64,000 nucleotides of DNA from Rallus limicola (taxonomy: Eukaryota; Chordata; Aves; Gruiformes; Rallidae). Of this stretch, positions 22,962-35,427 are shown piece after piece. The DNA lies in contig JAKCOZ010000106.1 of the NCBI GenBank assembly GCA_022605955.1, positions 62,001 to 126,000 of the forward strand. The letters are read 5' to 3'. Each line of letters begins with the position of its first letter. Position 1 is the first letter of the stretch. The notes beneath the pieces are model-generated. The model was not told the origin of the DNA. It saw only the letters and a list, made by a program, of their open reading frames with translations, and made no database searches. Made by a program: the position numbers and the translations under genes.

Positions 22962-25138
22962 CGAGAAAAGCACCGTAGGAGGTTCCAGGCATGTTCCCTC
23001 TTTCCAGGCAAAGGAAAAGGCTGAGAGCCAAAGTGACAGGGTCTGCTTGTGTGTCCTGTTAGGAGGTTTCAGACAAGCTATGCCTTTCAGTCCTAGCTTC
23101 TTTACTTTGGGAGTTATTGCTGGACGTTTAGCATGTTTTGAACTGCAGTCTGCTAGGGCCGAGAAAAGCACCGTAGGAGGTTCTAGGCATGTTCCCTCTT
23201 TCCAGGCAAAGGAAAAGGCTGAGAGCCAAAGTGACAGGGTCTGCTTGTGTGTCCTGTTAGGAGGTTTCAGACAAGCTATGCCTTTCAGTCCTAGCTTCTT
23301 TAATTTGGGAGTTATTGCTGGACGTTTAGCATGTTTTGAACTGCAGTCTGCTAGGGCCGAGAAAAGCACTGTAGGAGGTAGCAGGTATGTTCCTTCTTTC
23401 CAGGCAAAGTAAAAGGCTGAGAGCCAAAGTGACAGGGTCTGCTTGTGTGTCCTGTTAGGAGGTTTCAGACAAGCTATGCCTTTCAGTCCTAGCTTCTTTA
23501 CTTTGGGAGTTATTGCTGGACGTTTAGCATGTTTTGAACTGCAGTCTGCTAGGGCCGAAGAAAGCACTGTAGGAGGTAGAAGGTATGTTCCTTCTTTCCA
23601 GGCAAAGGAAAAGGCTGAGAGCCAAAGTGACAGGGTCTGCTTGTGTGTCCTGTTAGGAGGTTTCAGACAAGCTATGCCTTTCATGCCTAGCTTCTTTACT
23701 TTGGGAGTTATTGCTGGACGTTTAGCATGTTTTGAACTGCAGTCTGCTAGGGCCGAGAAAATCACCGTAGGAGGTTCCAGGCATGTTCCCTCTTTCCAGG
23801 CAAAGGAAAAGGCTGAGAGCCAAAGTGACAGGGTCTGCTTGTGTGTCCTGTTAGGAGGTTTCAGACAAGCTATGCCTTTCATGCCTAGCTTCTTTACTTT
23901 GGGAGTTATTGCTGGACGTTTAGCATGTTTTGAACTGCAGTCTGCTAGGGCCGAGAAAAGCACCGTAGGCGCTTCCAGGCATGTTCCCTCTTTCCAGGCA
24001 AAGGAAAAGGCTGAGAGCCAAAGTGACAGGGTCTGCTTGTGTGTCCTGTTAGGAGGTTTCAGACAAGCTATGCCTTTCAGTCCTAGCTTCTTTACTTTGG
24101 GAGTTATTGCTGGACGTTTAGCATGTTTTGAACTGCAGTCTGCTAGGGCCGAGAAAAGCACCGTAGGAGGTTCCAGGCATGTTCCCTCTTTCCAGGCAAA
24201 GGAAAAGGCTGAGAGCCAAAGTGACAGGGTCTGCTTGTGTGTCCTGTTAGGAGGTTTCAGACAAGCTATGCCTTTTAGGCCTAGCTTCTTTACTTTGGGA
24301 GTTATTGCTGGACGTTTAGCATGTTTTGAACTGCAGTCTGCTAGGGCCGAGAAAAGCACCGTAGGAGGTTCCAGGCATGTTCCCTCTTTCCAGGCAAAGG
24401 AAAAGGCTGAGAGCCAAAGTGACAGGGTCTGCTTGTGTGTCCTGTTAGGAGGTTTCAGACAAGCTATGCCTTTCATGCCTAGCTTCTTTACTTTGGGAGT
24501 TATTGCTGGACGTTTAGCATGTTTTGAACTGCAGTCTGCTAGGGCCGAGAAAAGCACCGTAGGTGCTTCCAGGCATGTTCCCTCTTTCCAGGCAAAGGAA
24601 AAGGCTGAGAGCCAAAGTGACAGGGTCTGCTTGTGTGTCCTGTTAGGAGGTTTCAGACAAGCTATGCCTTTCAGTCCTAGCTTCTTTACTTTGGGAGTTA
24701 TTGCTGGACGTTTAGCATGTTTTGAACTGCAGTCTGCTAGGGCCGAGGAAAGCACTGTAGGAGGTAGCAGGTATGTTCCTTCTTTCCAGGCAAAGGAAAA
24801 GGCTGAGAGCCAAAGTGACAGGGTCTGCTTGTGTGTCCTGTTAGGAGGTTTCAGACAAGCTATGCCTTTCAGTCCTAGCTTCTTTACTTTGGGAGTTATT
24901 GCTGGACGTTTAGCATGTTTTGAACTGCAGTCTGCTAGGGCCGAGAAAAGCACCGTAGGAGGTTCCTGGCATGTTCCCTCTTTCCAGGCAAAGGAAAAGG
25001 CTGAGAGCCAAAGTGACAGGGTCTGCTTGTGTGTCCTGTTAGGAGGTTTCAGACAAGCTATGCTTTCAGGCCTAGCTTCTTTACTTTGGGAGTTATTGCT
25101 GGACGTTTAGCATGTTTTGAACTGCAGTCTGCTAGGGC
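22962..25138 (+). repeat. 11-monomer block D, copy 2 (2,177 bp)
   Basis: It starts like D copy 1, with TTTAATTTGG at 23303, AAAGTAAAAGG at 23410 and GAAGAAAGC at 23559, each exactly 3,760 bp after its partner. It ends with the same GAGGAAAGC, GGTTCCTGGC, ATGCTTTC order (24942-25138). The middle differs. It holds AAAATCACC (near 23760), TAGGCGCTTCC (near 23970) and TAGGTGCTTCC (near 24562) monomers where copy 1 has H, Y and recombinant monomers, so a segment of the same length has been replaced. Confidence 0.86.
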
Positions 25139-27909
25139 CGAGGAAAGCACTGTAGGAGGTAGCAGGTATGTTCCTTCTTTCCAGGCAAAGGAAAAGGCTG
25201 AGAGCCAAAGTGACAGGGTCTGCTTGTGTGTCCTGTTATGAGGTTTCAGACACGCTATGCCTTTCAGTCCTAGCTTCTTTACTTTGGGAGTTATTGCTGG
25301 ACGTTTAGCATGTTTTGAACTGCAGTCTGCTAGGGCCGAGAAAAGCACCGTAGGAGGTTCCAGGCATGTTCCCTCTTTCCAGGCAAAGGAAAAGGCTGAG
25401 AGCCAAAGTGACAGGGTCTGCTTGTGTGTCCTGTTAGGAGGTTTCAGACAAGCTATGCCTTTCAGTCCTAGCTTCTTTACTTTGGGAGTTATTGCTGGAC
25501 GTTTAGCATGTTTTGAACTGCAGTCTGCTAGGGCCGAGAAAAGCACCGTAGGAGGTAGCAGGTATGTTTCTTCTTTCCAGGCAAAGGAAAAGGCTGAGAG
25601 CCAAAGTGACAGGGTCTGCTTGTGTGTCCTGTTAGGAGGTTTCAGACAAGCTATGCCTTTCAGTCCTAGCTTCTTTACTTTGGGAGTTATTGCTGGACGT
25701 TTAGCATGTTTTGAACTGCAGTCTGCTAGGGCCGAGAAAAGCAACGTAGGAGGTTCCAGGCATGTTCCCTCTTTCCAGGCAAAGGAAAAGGCTGAGAGCC
25801 AAAGTGACAGGGTCTGCTTGTGTGTCCTGTTAGGAGGTTTCAGACAAGCTATGCCTTTCAGGCCTAGCTTCTTTACTTTGGGAGTTATTGCTGGACGTTT
25901 AGCATGTTTTGAACTGCAGTCTGCTAGGGCCGAGGAAAGCACTGTAGGAGGTAGCAGGTATGTTCCTTCTTTCCAGGCAAAGGAAAAGGCTGAGAGCCAA
26001 AGTGACAGGGTCTGCTTGTGTGTCCTGTTAGGAGGTTTCAGACAAGCTATGCCTTTCAGTCCTAGCTTCTTTACTTTGGGAGTTATTGCTGGACGTTTAG
26101 CATGTTTTGAACTGCAGTCTGCTAGGGCCGAGAAAAGCACCGTAGGAGGTAGCAGGTATGTTTCTTCTTTCCAGGCAAAGGAAAAGGCTGAGAGCCAAAG
26201 TGACAGGGTCTGCTTGTGTGTCCTGTTAGGAGGTTTCAGACAAGCTATGCCTTTCATGCCTAGCTTCTTTACTTTGGGAGTTATTGCTGGACGTTTAGCA
26301 TGTTTTGAACTGCAGTCTGCTAGGGCCGAGAAAAGCACCGTAGGTGCTTCCAGGCATGTTCCCTCTTTCCAGGCAAAGGAAAAGGCTGAGAGCCAAAGTG
26401 ACAGGGTCTGCTTGTGTGTCCTGTTAGGAGGTTTCAGACAAGCTATGCCTTTCATGCCTAGCTTCTTTACTTTAGGAGTTATTGCTGGACGTTTAGCATG
26501 TTTTGAACTGCAGTCTGCTAGGGCCGAGAAAAGCACTGTAGGAGGTAGCAGGTATGTTCCTTCTTTCCAGGCAAAGGAAAAGGCTGAGAGCCAAAGTGAC
26601 AGGGTCTGCTTGTGTGTCCTGTTAGGAGGTTTCAGACAAGCTATGCCTTTCATGCCTAGCTTCTTTACTTTGGGAGTTATTGCTGGACGTTTAGCATGTT
26701 TTGAACTGCAGTCTGCTAGGGCCGAGAAAAGCACCGTAGGCGCTTCCAGGCATGTTCCCTCTTTCCAGGCAAAGGAAAAGGCTGAGAGCCAAAGTGACAG
26801 GGTCTGCTTGTGTGTCCTGTTAGGAGGTTTCAGACAAGCTATGCCTTTCAGTCCTAGCTTCTTTACTTTGGGAGTTATTGCTGGACGTTTAGCATGTTTT
26901 GAACTGCAGTCTGCTAGGGCCGAGAAAAGCACCGTAGGAGGTTCCAGGCATGTTCCCTCTTTCCAGGCAAAGGAAAAGGCTGAGAGCCAAAGTGACAGGG
27001 TCTGCTTGTGTGTCCTGTTAGGAGGTTTCAGACAAGCTATGCCTTTCAGGCCTAGCTTCTTTACTTTGGGAGTTATTGCTGGACGTTTAGCATGTTTTGA
27101 ACTTCAGTCTGCTAGGGCCGAGAAAAGCACCGTAGGAGGTTCCAGGCATGTTCCCTCTTTCCAGGCAAAGGAAAAGGCTGAGAGCCAAAGTGACAGGGTC
27201 TGCTTGTGTGTCCTGTTAGGAGGTTTCAGACAAGCTATGCCTTTCAGTCCTAGCTTCTTTACTTTGGGAGTTATTGCTGGACGTTTAGCATGTTTTGAAC
27301 TGCAGTCTGCTAGGGCCGAGAAAAGCACCGTAGGAGGTTCCAGGCATGTTCCCTCTTTCCAGGCAAAGGAAAAGGCTGAGAGCCAAAGTGACAGGGTCTG
27401 CTTGTGTGTCCTGTTAGGAGGTTTCAGACAAGCTATGCCTTTCAGTCCTAGCTTCTTTACTTTGGGAGTTATTGCTGGACGTTTAGCATGTTTTGAACTG
27501 CAGTCTGCTAGGGCCGAGAAAAGCACCGTAGGAGGTTCCAGGCATGTTCCCTCTTTCCAGGCAAAGGAAAAGGCTGAGAGCCAAAGTGACAGGGTCTGCT
27601 TGTGTGTCCTGTTAGGAGGTTTCAGACAAGCTATGCCTTTCATGCCTAGCTTCTTTATTTTGGGAGTTATTGCTGGACGTTTAGCATGTTTTGAACTGCA
27701 GTCTGCTAGGGCCGAGAAAAGCACCGTAGGAGGTTCCAGGCATGTTCCCTCTTTCCAGGCAAAGGAAAAGGCTGAGAGCCAAAGTGACAGGGTCTGCTTG
27801 TGTGTCCTGTTAGGAGGTTTCAGACAAGCTATGCTTTCAGGCCTAGCTTCTTTACTTTGGGAGTTATTGCTGGATGTTTAGCATGTTTTGAACTGCAGTC
27901 TTCTAGGGC
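25139..27909 (+). repeat. 14-monomer block E, copy 2 (2,771 bp)
   Basis: The first eight monomers match E copy 1: GTTATGAGG at 25239, a recombinant at 25535, AACGTAGG at 25733, a recombinant at 26129, TAGGTGCTTCC at 26343, and TTTAGGAGTT near 26473. Six further monomers follow: TAGGCGCTTCC (26739), H, H with a lost PstI site (ACTTCAGTC near 27102), H, H, and a final TTTATTTTGG monomer with ATGCTTTC (27713-27909). E copy 1 is therefore a shortened form, or copy 2 an extended one. Confidence 0.86.
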
Positions 27910-29689
27910 CGAGGAAAGCACTGTAGGAGGTAGCAGGTATGTTCCTTCTTTCCAGGCAAAGGAAAAGGCTGAGAGCCAAAGTGACAGGGTCTGCTTGTGT
28001 GTCCTGTTAGGAGGTTTCAGACAAGCTATGCCTTTCAGTCCTAGCTTCTTTACTTTGGGAGTTATTGCTGGACGTTTAGCATGTTTTGAACTGCAGTCTG
28101 CTAGGGCCGAGAAAAGCACCGTAGGAGGTTCCAGGCATGTTCCCTCTTTCCAGGCAAAGGAAAAGGCTGAGAGCCAAAGTGACAGGGTCTGCTTGTGTGT
28201 CCTGTTAGGAGGTTTCAGACAAGCTATGCCTTTTAGGCCTAGCTTCTTTACTTTGGGAGTTATTGCTGGACGTTTAGCATGTTTTGAACTGCAGTCTGAT
28301 AGGGCCGAGAAAAGCACCGTAGGAGGTTCCAGGCATGTTCCCTCTTTCCAGGCAAAGGAAAAGGCTGAGAGCCAAAGTGACAGGGTCTGCTTGTGTGTCC
28401 TGTTAGGAGGTTTCAGACAAGCTATGCTTTCAGGCCTAGCTTCTTTACTTTGGGAGTTATTGCTGGATGTTTAGCATGTTTTGAACTGCAGTCTTCTAGG
28501 GCCGAGGAAAGCACTGTAGGAGGTAGCAGGTATGTTCCTTCTTTCCAGGCAAAGGAAAAGGCTGAGAGCCAAAGTGACAGGGTCTGCTTGTGTGTCCTGT
28601 TAGGAGGTTTCAGACAAGCTATGCCTTTCAGTCCTAGCTTCTTTACTTTGGGAGTTATTGCTGGACGTTTAGCATGTTTTGAACTGCAGTCTGCTAGGGC
28701 CGAGAAAAGCACCGTAGGAGGTTCCAGGCATGTTCCCTCTTTCCAGGCAAAGGAAAAGGCTGAGAGCCAAAGTGACAGGGTCTGCTTGTGTGTCCTGTTA
28801 GGAGGTTTCAGACAAGCTATGCCTTTTAGGCCTAGCTTCTTTACTTTGGGAGTTATTGCTGGACGTTTAGCATGTTTTGAACTGCAGTCTGCTAGGGCCG
28901 AGAAAAGCACCGTAGGAGGTTCCAGGCATGTTCCCTCTTTCCAGGCAAAGGAAAAGGCTGAGAGCCAAAGTGACAGGGTCTGCTTGTGTGTCCTGTTAGG
29001 AGGTTTCAGACAAGCTATGCCTTTCAGGCCTAGATTCTTTACTTTGGGAGTTATTGCTGGACGTTTAGCATGTTTTGAACTGCAGTCTGCTAGGGCCGAG
29101 AAAAGCACCGTAGGAGGTTCCAGGCATGTTCCCTCTTTCCAGGCAAAGGAAAAGGCTGAGAGCCAAAGTGACAGGGTCTGCTTGTGTGTCCTGTTAGGAG
29201 GTTTCAGACAAGCTATGCCTTTCAGTCCTAGCTTCTTTACTTTGGGAGTTATTGCTGGACGTTTAGCATGTTTTGAACTGCAGTCTGCTAGGGCCGAGGA
29301 AAACACTGTAGGAGGTAGCAGGTATGTTTCTTCTTTCCAGGCAAAGGAAAAGGCTGAGAGCCAAAGTGACAGGGTCTGCTTGTGTGTCCTGTTAGGAGGT
29401 TTCAGACAAGCTATGCCTTTCAGTCCTAGCTTCTTTACTTTGGGAGTTATTGCTGGACGTTTAGCATGTTTTGAACTGCAGTCTGCTAGGGCCGAGAAAA
29501 GCACCGTAGGAGGTTCCTGGCATGTTCCCTCTTTCCAGGCAAAGGAAAAGGCTGAGAGCCAAAGTGACAGGGTCTGCTTGTGTGTCCTGTTAGGAGGTTT
29601 CAGACAAGCTATGCTTTCAGGCCTAGCATCTTTACTTTGGGAGTTATTGCTGGACGTTTAGCATGTTTTGAACTGCAGTCTGCTAGGGC
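27910..29689 (+). repeat. Paired 3- and 6-monomer blocks sharing the same start
   Basis: Two successive blocks, 27910-28502 (593 bp) and 28503-29689 (1,187 bp), each start with a GAGGAAAGC monomer. That start is preceded by GGATGTTT and TCTTCTAGGG, and each block ends in an ATGCTTTC monomer. The first three monomers of each match, including CCTTTTAGGCC (near 28233 and 28826). They differ where the first copy has CTGATAGGG (near 28297). The second block carries three extra monomers with CCTAGATTC, GAGGAAAACAC and GGTTCCTGGC. This reads as a recent short duplication followed by insertion or deletion of three monomers. Confidence 0.84.
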
Positions 29690-31866
29690 CGAGGAAAGCA
29701 CTGTAGGAGGTAGCAGGTATGTTCCTTCTTTCCAGGCAAAGGAAAAGGCTGAGAGCCAAAGTGACAGGGTCTGCTTGTGTGTCCTGTTATGAGGTTTCAG
29801 ACAAGCTATGCCTTTCAGTCCTAGCTTCTTTACTTTGGGAGTTATTGCTGGACGTTTAGCATGTTTTGAACTGCAGTCTGCTAGGGCCGAGAAAAGCACC
29901 GTAGGAGGTTCCAGGCATGTTCCCTCTTTCCAGGCAAAGGAAAAGGCTGAGAGCCAAAGTGACAGGGTCTGCTTGTGAGTCCTGTTAGGAGGTTTCAGAC
30001 AAGCTATGCCTTTCAGTCCTAGCTTCTTTACTTTGGGAATTATTGCTGGACGTTTAGCATGTTTTGAACTGCAGTCTGCTAGGGCCGAGAAAAGCACTGT
30101 AGGAGGTAGCAGGTATGTTCCTTCTTTCCAGGCAAAGGAAAAGGCTGAGAGCCAAAGTGACAGGGTCTGCTTGTGTGTCCTGTTATGAGGTTTCAGACAA
30201 GCTATGCCTTTCAGTCCTAGCTTCTTTACTTTGGGAGTTATTGCTGGACGTTTAGCATGTTTTGAACTGCAGTCTGCTAGGGCCGAGAAAAGCACCGTAG
30301 GAGGTTCCAGGCATGTTCCCTCTTTCCAGGCAAAGGAAAAGGCTGAGAGCCAAAGTGACAGGGTCTGCTTGTGTGTCCTGTTAGGAGGTTTCAGACAAGC
30401 TATGCCTTTCATGCCTAGCTTCTTTACTTTGGGAGTTATTGCTGGACGTTTAGCATGTTTTGAACAGCAGTCTGCTAGGGCCGAGAAAAGCACCGTAGGA
30501 TGTAGCAGGTATGTTTCTTCTTTCCAGGCAAAGGAAAAGGCTGAGAGCCAAAGTGACAGGGTCTGCTTGTGTGTCCTGTTAGGAGGTTTCAGACAAGCTA
30601 TGCCTTTCAGTCCTAGCTTCTTTACTTTGGGAGTTATTGCTGGACGTTTAGCATGTTTTGAACTGCAGTCTGCTAGGGCCGAGAAAAGCACCGTAGGTGC
30701 TTCCAGGCATGTTCCCTCTTTCCAGGCAAAGGAAAAGGCTGAGAGCCAAAGTGACAGGGTCTGCTTGTGTGTCCTGTTAGGAGGTTTCAGACAAGCTATG
30801 CCTTTCATGCCTAGCTTCTTTACTTTAGGTGTTATTGCTGGACGTTTAGCATGTTTTGAACTGCAGTCTGCTAGGGCCGAGAAAAGCACTGTAGGAGGTA
30901 GCAGGTATGTTCCTTCTTTCCAGGCAAAGGAAAAGGCTGAGAGCCAAAGTGACAGGGTCTGCTTGTGTGTCCTGTTAGGAGGTTTCAGACAAGCTATGCC
31001 TTTCATGCCTAGCTTCTTTACTTTGGGAGTTATTGCTGGACGTTTAGCATGTTTTGAACTGCAGTCTGCTAGGGCCGAGAAAAGCACCGTAGGCGCTTCC
31101 AGGCATGTTCCCTCTTTCCAGGCAAAGGAAAAGGCTGAGAGCCAAAGTGACAGGGTCTGCTTGTGTGTCCCGTTAGGAGGTTTCAGACAAGCTATGCCTT
31201 TCAGTCCTAGCTTCTTTACTTTGGGAGTTATTGCTGGACGTTTAGCATGTTTTGAACTGCAGTCTGCTAGGGCCGAGAAAAGCACCGTAGGAGGTTCCAG
31301 GCATGTTCCCTCTTTCCAGGCAAAGGAAAAGGCTGAGAGCCAAAGTGACAGGGTCTGCTTGTGTGTCCTGTTAGGAGGTTTCAGACAAGCTATGCCTTTC
31401 AGGCCTAGCTTCTTTACTTTGGGAGTTATTGCTGGACGTTTAGCATGTTTTGAACTGCAGTCTGCTAGGGCCGAGAAAAGCACCGTAGGAGGTTCCAGGC
31501 ATGTTCCCTCTTTCCAGGCAAAGGAAAAGGCTGAGAGCCAAAGTGACAGGGTCTGCTTGTGTGTCCTGTTAGGAGGTTTCAGACAAGCTATGCCTTTCAG
31601 TCCTAGCTTCTTTATTTTGGGAGTTATTGCTGGACGTTTAGCATGTTTTGAACTGCAGTCTGCTAGGGCCGAGAAAAGCACCGTAGGAGGTTCTAGGCAT
31701 GTTCCCTCTTTCCAGGCAAAGGAAAAGGCTGAGAGCCAAAGTGACAGGGTCTGCTTGTGTGTCCTGTTAGGAGGTTTCAGACAAGCTATGCTTTCAGGCC
31801 TAGCTTCTTTACTTTGGGAGTTATTGCTGGATGTTTAGCATGTTTTGAACTGCAGTCTTCTAGGGC
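29690..31866 (+). repeat. 11-monomer mosaic block (2,177 bp)
   Basis: The order is GAGGAAAGC/GTTATGAGG (29790), H with TGTGAGTCC (near 29978), Y with GGGAATTATT and GTTATGAGG (30186), H, and a recombinant GGATGTAGCAGG monomer (30482) with GAACAGCAGTC, which destroys the PstI site. It continues with TAGGTGCTTCC (30697), Y with TTTAGGTGTT, TAGGCGCTTCC (31093) with GTCCCGTTAGG, H, H, and H with TTTATTTTGG upstream and ATGCTTTC (31670-31866). It shares the TGCT-Y-CGCT cassette with the E and I blocks. Confidence 0.84.
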
Positions 31867-33844
31867 CGAAGAAAGCACTGTAGGAGGTAGCAGGTATGTT
31901 CCTTCTTTCCAGGCAAAGGAAAAGGCTGAGAGCCAAAGTGACAGGGTCTGCTTGTGTGTCCTGTTATGAGGTTTCAGACAAGCTATGCCTTTCAGTCCTA
32001 GCTTCTTTACTTTGGGAGTTATTGCTGGACGTTTAGCATGTTTTGAACTGCAGTCTGCTAGGGCCGAGAAAAGCACCGTAGGAGGTTCCAGGCATGTTCC
32101 CTCTTTCCAGGCAAAGGAAAAGGCTGAGAGCCAAAGTGACAGGGTCTGCTTGTGTGTCCTGTTAGGAGGTTTCAGACAAGCTATGCCTTTCAGGCCTAGC
32201 TTCTTTATTTTGGGAGTTATTGCTGGACGTTTAGCATGTTTTGAACTGCAGTCTGCTAGGGCCGAGAAAAGCACCGTAGGAGGTTCCAGGCATGTTCCCT
32301 CTTTCCAGGCAAAGGAAAAGGCTGAGAGCCAAAGTGACAGGGTCTGCTTGTGTGTCCTGTTAGGAGGTTTCAGACAAGCTATGCCTTTCAGTCCTAGCTT
32401 CTTTACTTTGGGAGTTATTGCTGGACGTTTAGCATGTTTTGAACTGCAGTCTGCTAGGGCCGAGAAAAGCACCGTAGGTGCTTCCAGGCATGTTCCCTCT
32501 TTCCAGGCAAAGGAAAAGGCTGAGAGCCAAAGTGACAGGGTCTGCTTGTGTGTCCTGTTAGGAGGTTTCAGACAAGCTATGCCTTTCATGCCTAGCTTCT
32601 TTACTTTAGGAGTTATTGCTGGACGTTTAGCATGTTTTGAACTGCAGTCTGCTAGGGCCGAGAAAAGCACTGTAGGAGGTAGCAGGTATGTTCCTTCTTT
32701 CCAGGCAAAGGAAAAGGCTGAGAGCCAAAGTGACAGGGTCTGCTTGTGTGTCCTGTTAGGAGGTTTCAGACAAGCTATGCCTTTCATGCCTAGCTTCTTT
32801 ACTTTGGGAGTTATTGCTGGACGTTTAGCATGTTTTGAACTGCAGTCTGCTAGGGCCGAGAAAAGCACCGTAGGCGCTTCCAGGCATGTTCCCTCTTTCC
32901 AGGCAAAGGAAAAGGCTGAGAGCCAAAGTGACAGGGTCTGCTTGTGTGTCCCGTTAGGAGGTTTCAGACAAGCTATGCCTTTCATGCCTAGCTTCTTTAC
33001 TTTGGGAGTTATTGCTGGACGTTTAGCATGTTTTGAACTGCAGTCTGCTAGGGCCGAGAAAAGCACCGTAGGAGGTTCCAGGCATGTTCCCTCTTTCCAG
33101 GCAAAGGAAAAGACTGAGAGCCAAAGTGACAGGGTCTGCTTGTGTGTCCTGTTAGGAGGTTTCAGACAAGCTATGCCTTTCAGGCCTAGCTTCTTTACTT
33201 TGGGAGTTATTGCTGGACGTTTAGCATGTTTTGAACTGCAGTCTGCTAGGGCCGAGAAAAGCACCGTAGGAGGTTCCAGGCATGTTCCCTCTTTCCAGGC
33301 AAAGGAAAAGGCTGAGAGCCAAAGTGACAGGGTCTGCTTGTGTGTCCTGTTAGGAGGTTTCAGACAAGCTATGCCTTTCAGTCCTAGCTTCTTTACTTTG
33401 GGAGTTATTGCTGGACGTTTAGCATGTTTTGAACTGCAGTCTGCTAGGGCCGAGAAAAGCAGTGTAGGAGGTAGCAGGTATGTTCCTTCTTTCCAGGCAA
33501 AGAAAAGGCTGAGAGCCAAAGTGACAGGGTCTGCTTGTGTGTCCTGTTAGGAGGTTTCAGACAAGCTATGCCTTTCAGTCCTAGCTTCTTTACTTTGGGA
33601 GTTATTGCTGGACGTTTAGCATGTTTTGAACTGCAGTCTGCTAGGGCCGAGAAAAGCAGTGTAGGAGGTAGCAGGTATGTTCCTTCTTTCCAGGCAAAGA
33701 AAAGGCTGAGAGCCAAAGTGACAGGGTCTGCTTGTGTGTCCTGTTATGAGGTTTCAGACAAGCTATGCCTTTCAGTCCTAGCTTCTTTACTTTGGGAGTT
33801 ATTGCTGGACGTTTAGCATGTTTTGAACTGCAGTCTGCTAGGGC
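31867..33844 (+). repeat. Block I copy 1, unit of a 1,780-bp tandem duplication
   Basis: It starts with a GAAGAAAGC monomer carrying GTTATGAGG at 31967. It continues H, H (TTTATTTTGG), TAGGTGCTTCC (32478), Y (TTTAGGAGTT near 32607), TAGGCGCTTCC (32874), H with GTCCCGTTAGG before it and AAAAGACTGAG (near 33110), and H. It closes with two successive AGCAGTG/Y 197-bp monomers (33451-33647 and 33648-33844). The second of these again carries GTTATGAGG (33747), exactly 1,780 bp after 31967, and leads into the duplicate copy. Confidence 0.9.
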
Positions 33845-35427
33845 CGAGAAAAGCACCGTAGGAGGTTCCAGGCATGTTCCCTCTTTCCAGGCAAAGGAAA
33901 AGGCTGAGAGCCAAAGTGACAGGGTCTGCTTGTGTGTCCTGTTAGGAGGTTTCAGACAAGCTATGCCTTTCAGGCCTAGCTTCTTTATTTTGGGAGTTAT
34001 TGCTGGACGTTTAGCATGTTTTGAACTGCAGTCTGCTAGGGCCGAGAAAAGCACCGTAGGAGGTTCCAGGCATGTTCCCTCTTTCCAGGCAAAGGAAAAG
34101 GCTGAGAGCCAAAGTGACAGGGTCTGCTTGTGTGTCCTGTTAGGAGGTTTCAGACAAGCTATGCCTTTCAGTCCTAGCTTCTTTACTTTGGGAGTTATTG
34201 CTGGACGTTTAGCATGTTTTGAACTGCAGTCTGCTAGGGCCGAGAAAAGCACCGTAGGTGCTTCCAGGCATGTTCCCTCTTTCCAGGCAAAGGAAAAGGC
34301 TGAGAGCCAAAGTGACAGGGTCTGCTTGTGTGTCCTGTTAGGAGGTTTCAGACAAGCTATGCCTTTCATGCCTAGCTTCTTTACTTTGGGAGTTATTGCT
34401 GGACGTTTAGCATGTTTTGAACTGCAGTCTGCTAGGGCCGAGAAAAGCACTGTAGGAGGTAGCAGGTATGTTCCTTCTTTCCAGGCAAAGGAAAAGGCTG
34501 AGAGCCAAAGTGACAGGGTCTGCTTGTGTGTCCTGTTAGGAGGTTTCAGACAAGCTATGCCTTTCATGCCTAGCTTCTTTACTTTGGGAGTTATTGCTGG
34601 ACGTTTAGCATGTTTTGAACTGCAGTCTGCTAGGGCCGAGAAAAGCACCGTAGGCGCTTCCAGGCATGTTCCCTCTTTCCAGGCAAAGGAAAAGGCTGAG
34701 AGCCAAAGTGACAGGGTCTGCTTGTGTGTCCCGTTAGGAGGTTTCAGACAAGCTATGCCTTTCATGCCTAGCTTCTTTACTTTGGGAGTTATTGCTGGAC
34801 GTTTAGCATGTTTTGAACTGCAGTCTGCTAGGGCCGAGAAAAGCACCGTAGGAGGTTCCAGGCATGTTCCCTCTTTCCAGGCAAAGGAAAAGACTGAGAG
34901 CCAAAGTGACAGGGTCTGCTTGTGTGTCCTGTTAGGAGGTTTCAGACAAGCTATGCCTTTCAGGCCTAGCTTCTTTACTTTGGGAGTTATTGCTGGACGT
35001 TTAGCATGTTTTGAACTGCAGTCTGCTAGGGCCGAGAAAAGCACCGTAGGAGGTTCCAGGCATGTTCCCTCTTTCCAGGCAAAGGAAAAGGCTGAGAGCC
35101 AAAGTGACAGGGTCTGCTTGTGTGTCCTGTTAGGAGGTTTCAGACAAGCTATGCCTTTCAGTCCTAGCTTCTTTACTTTGGGAGTTATTGCTGGACGTTT
35201 AGCATGTTTTGAACTGCAGTCTGCTAGGGCCGAGAAAAGCAGTGTAGGAGGTAGCAGGTATGTTCCTTCTTTCCAGGCAAAGAAAAGGCTGAGAGCCAAA
35301 GTGACAGGGTCTGCTTGTGTGTCCTGTTAGGAGGTTTCAGACAAGCTATGCCTTTCAGTCCTAGCTTCTTTACTTTGGGAGTTATTGCTGGACGTTTAGC
35401 ATGTTTTGAACTGCAGTCTGCTAGGGC
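33845..35427 (+). repeat. Block I copy 2 (8 monomers, 1,583 bp)
   Basis: It reproduces 32065-33647 at an offset of 1,780 bp (9 x 198 minus 2), with every rare marker in order: TAGGTGCTTCC (34258), TAGGCGCTTCC (34654), GTCCCGTTAGG and AAAAGACTGAG (near 34890). The single difference I found is TTTGGGAGTT near 34388 where copy 1 has TTTAGGAGTT. The near-identity points to a recent unequal exchange or, alternatively, to an assembly duplication. Confidence 0.9.
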
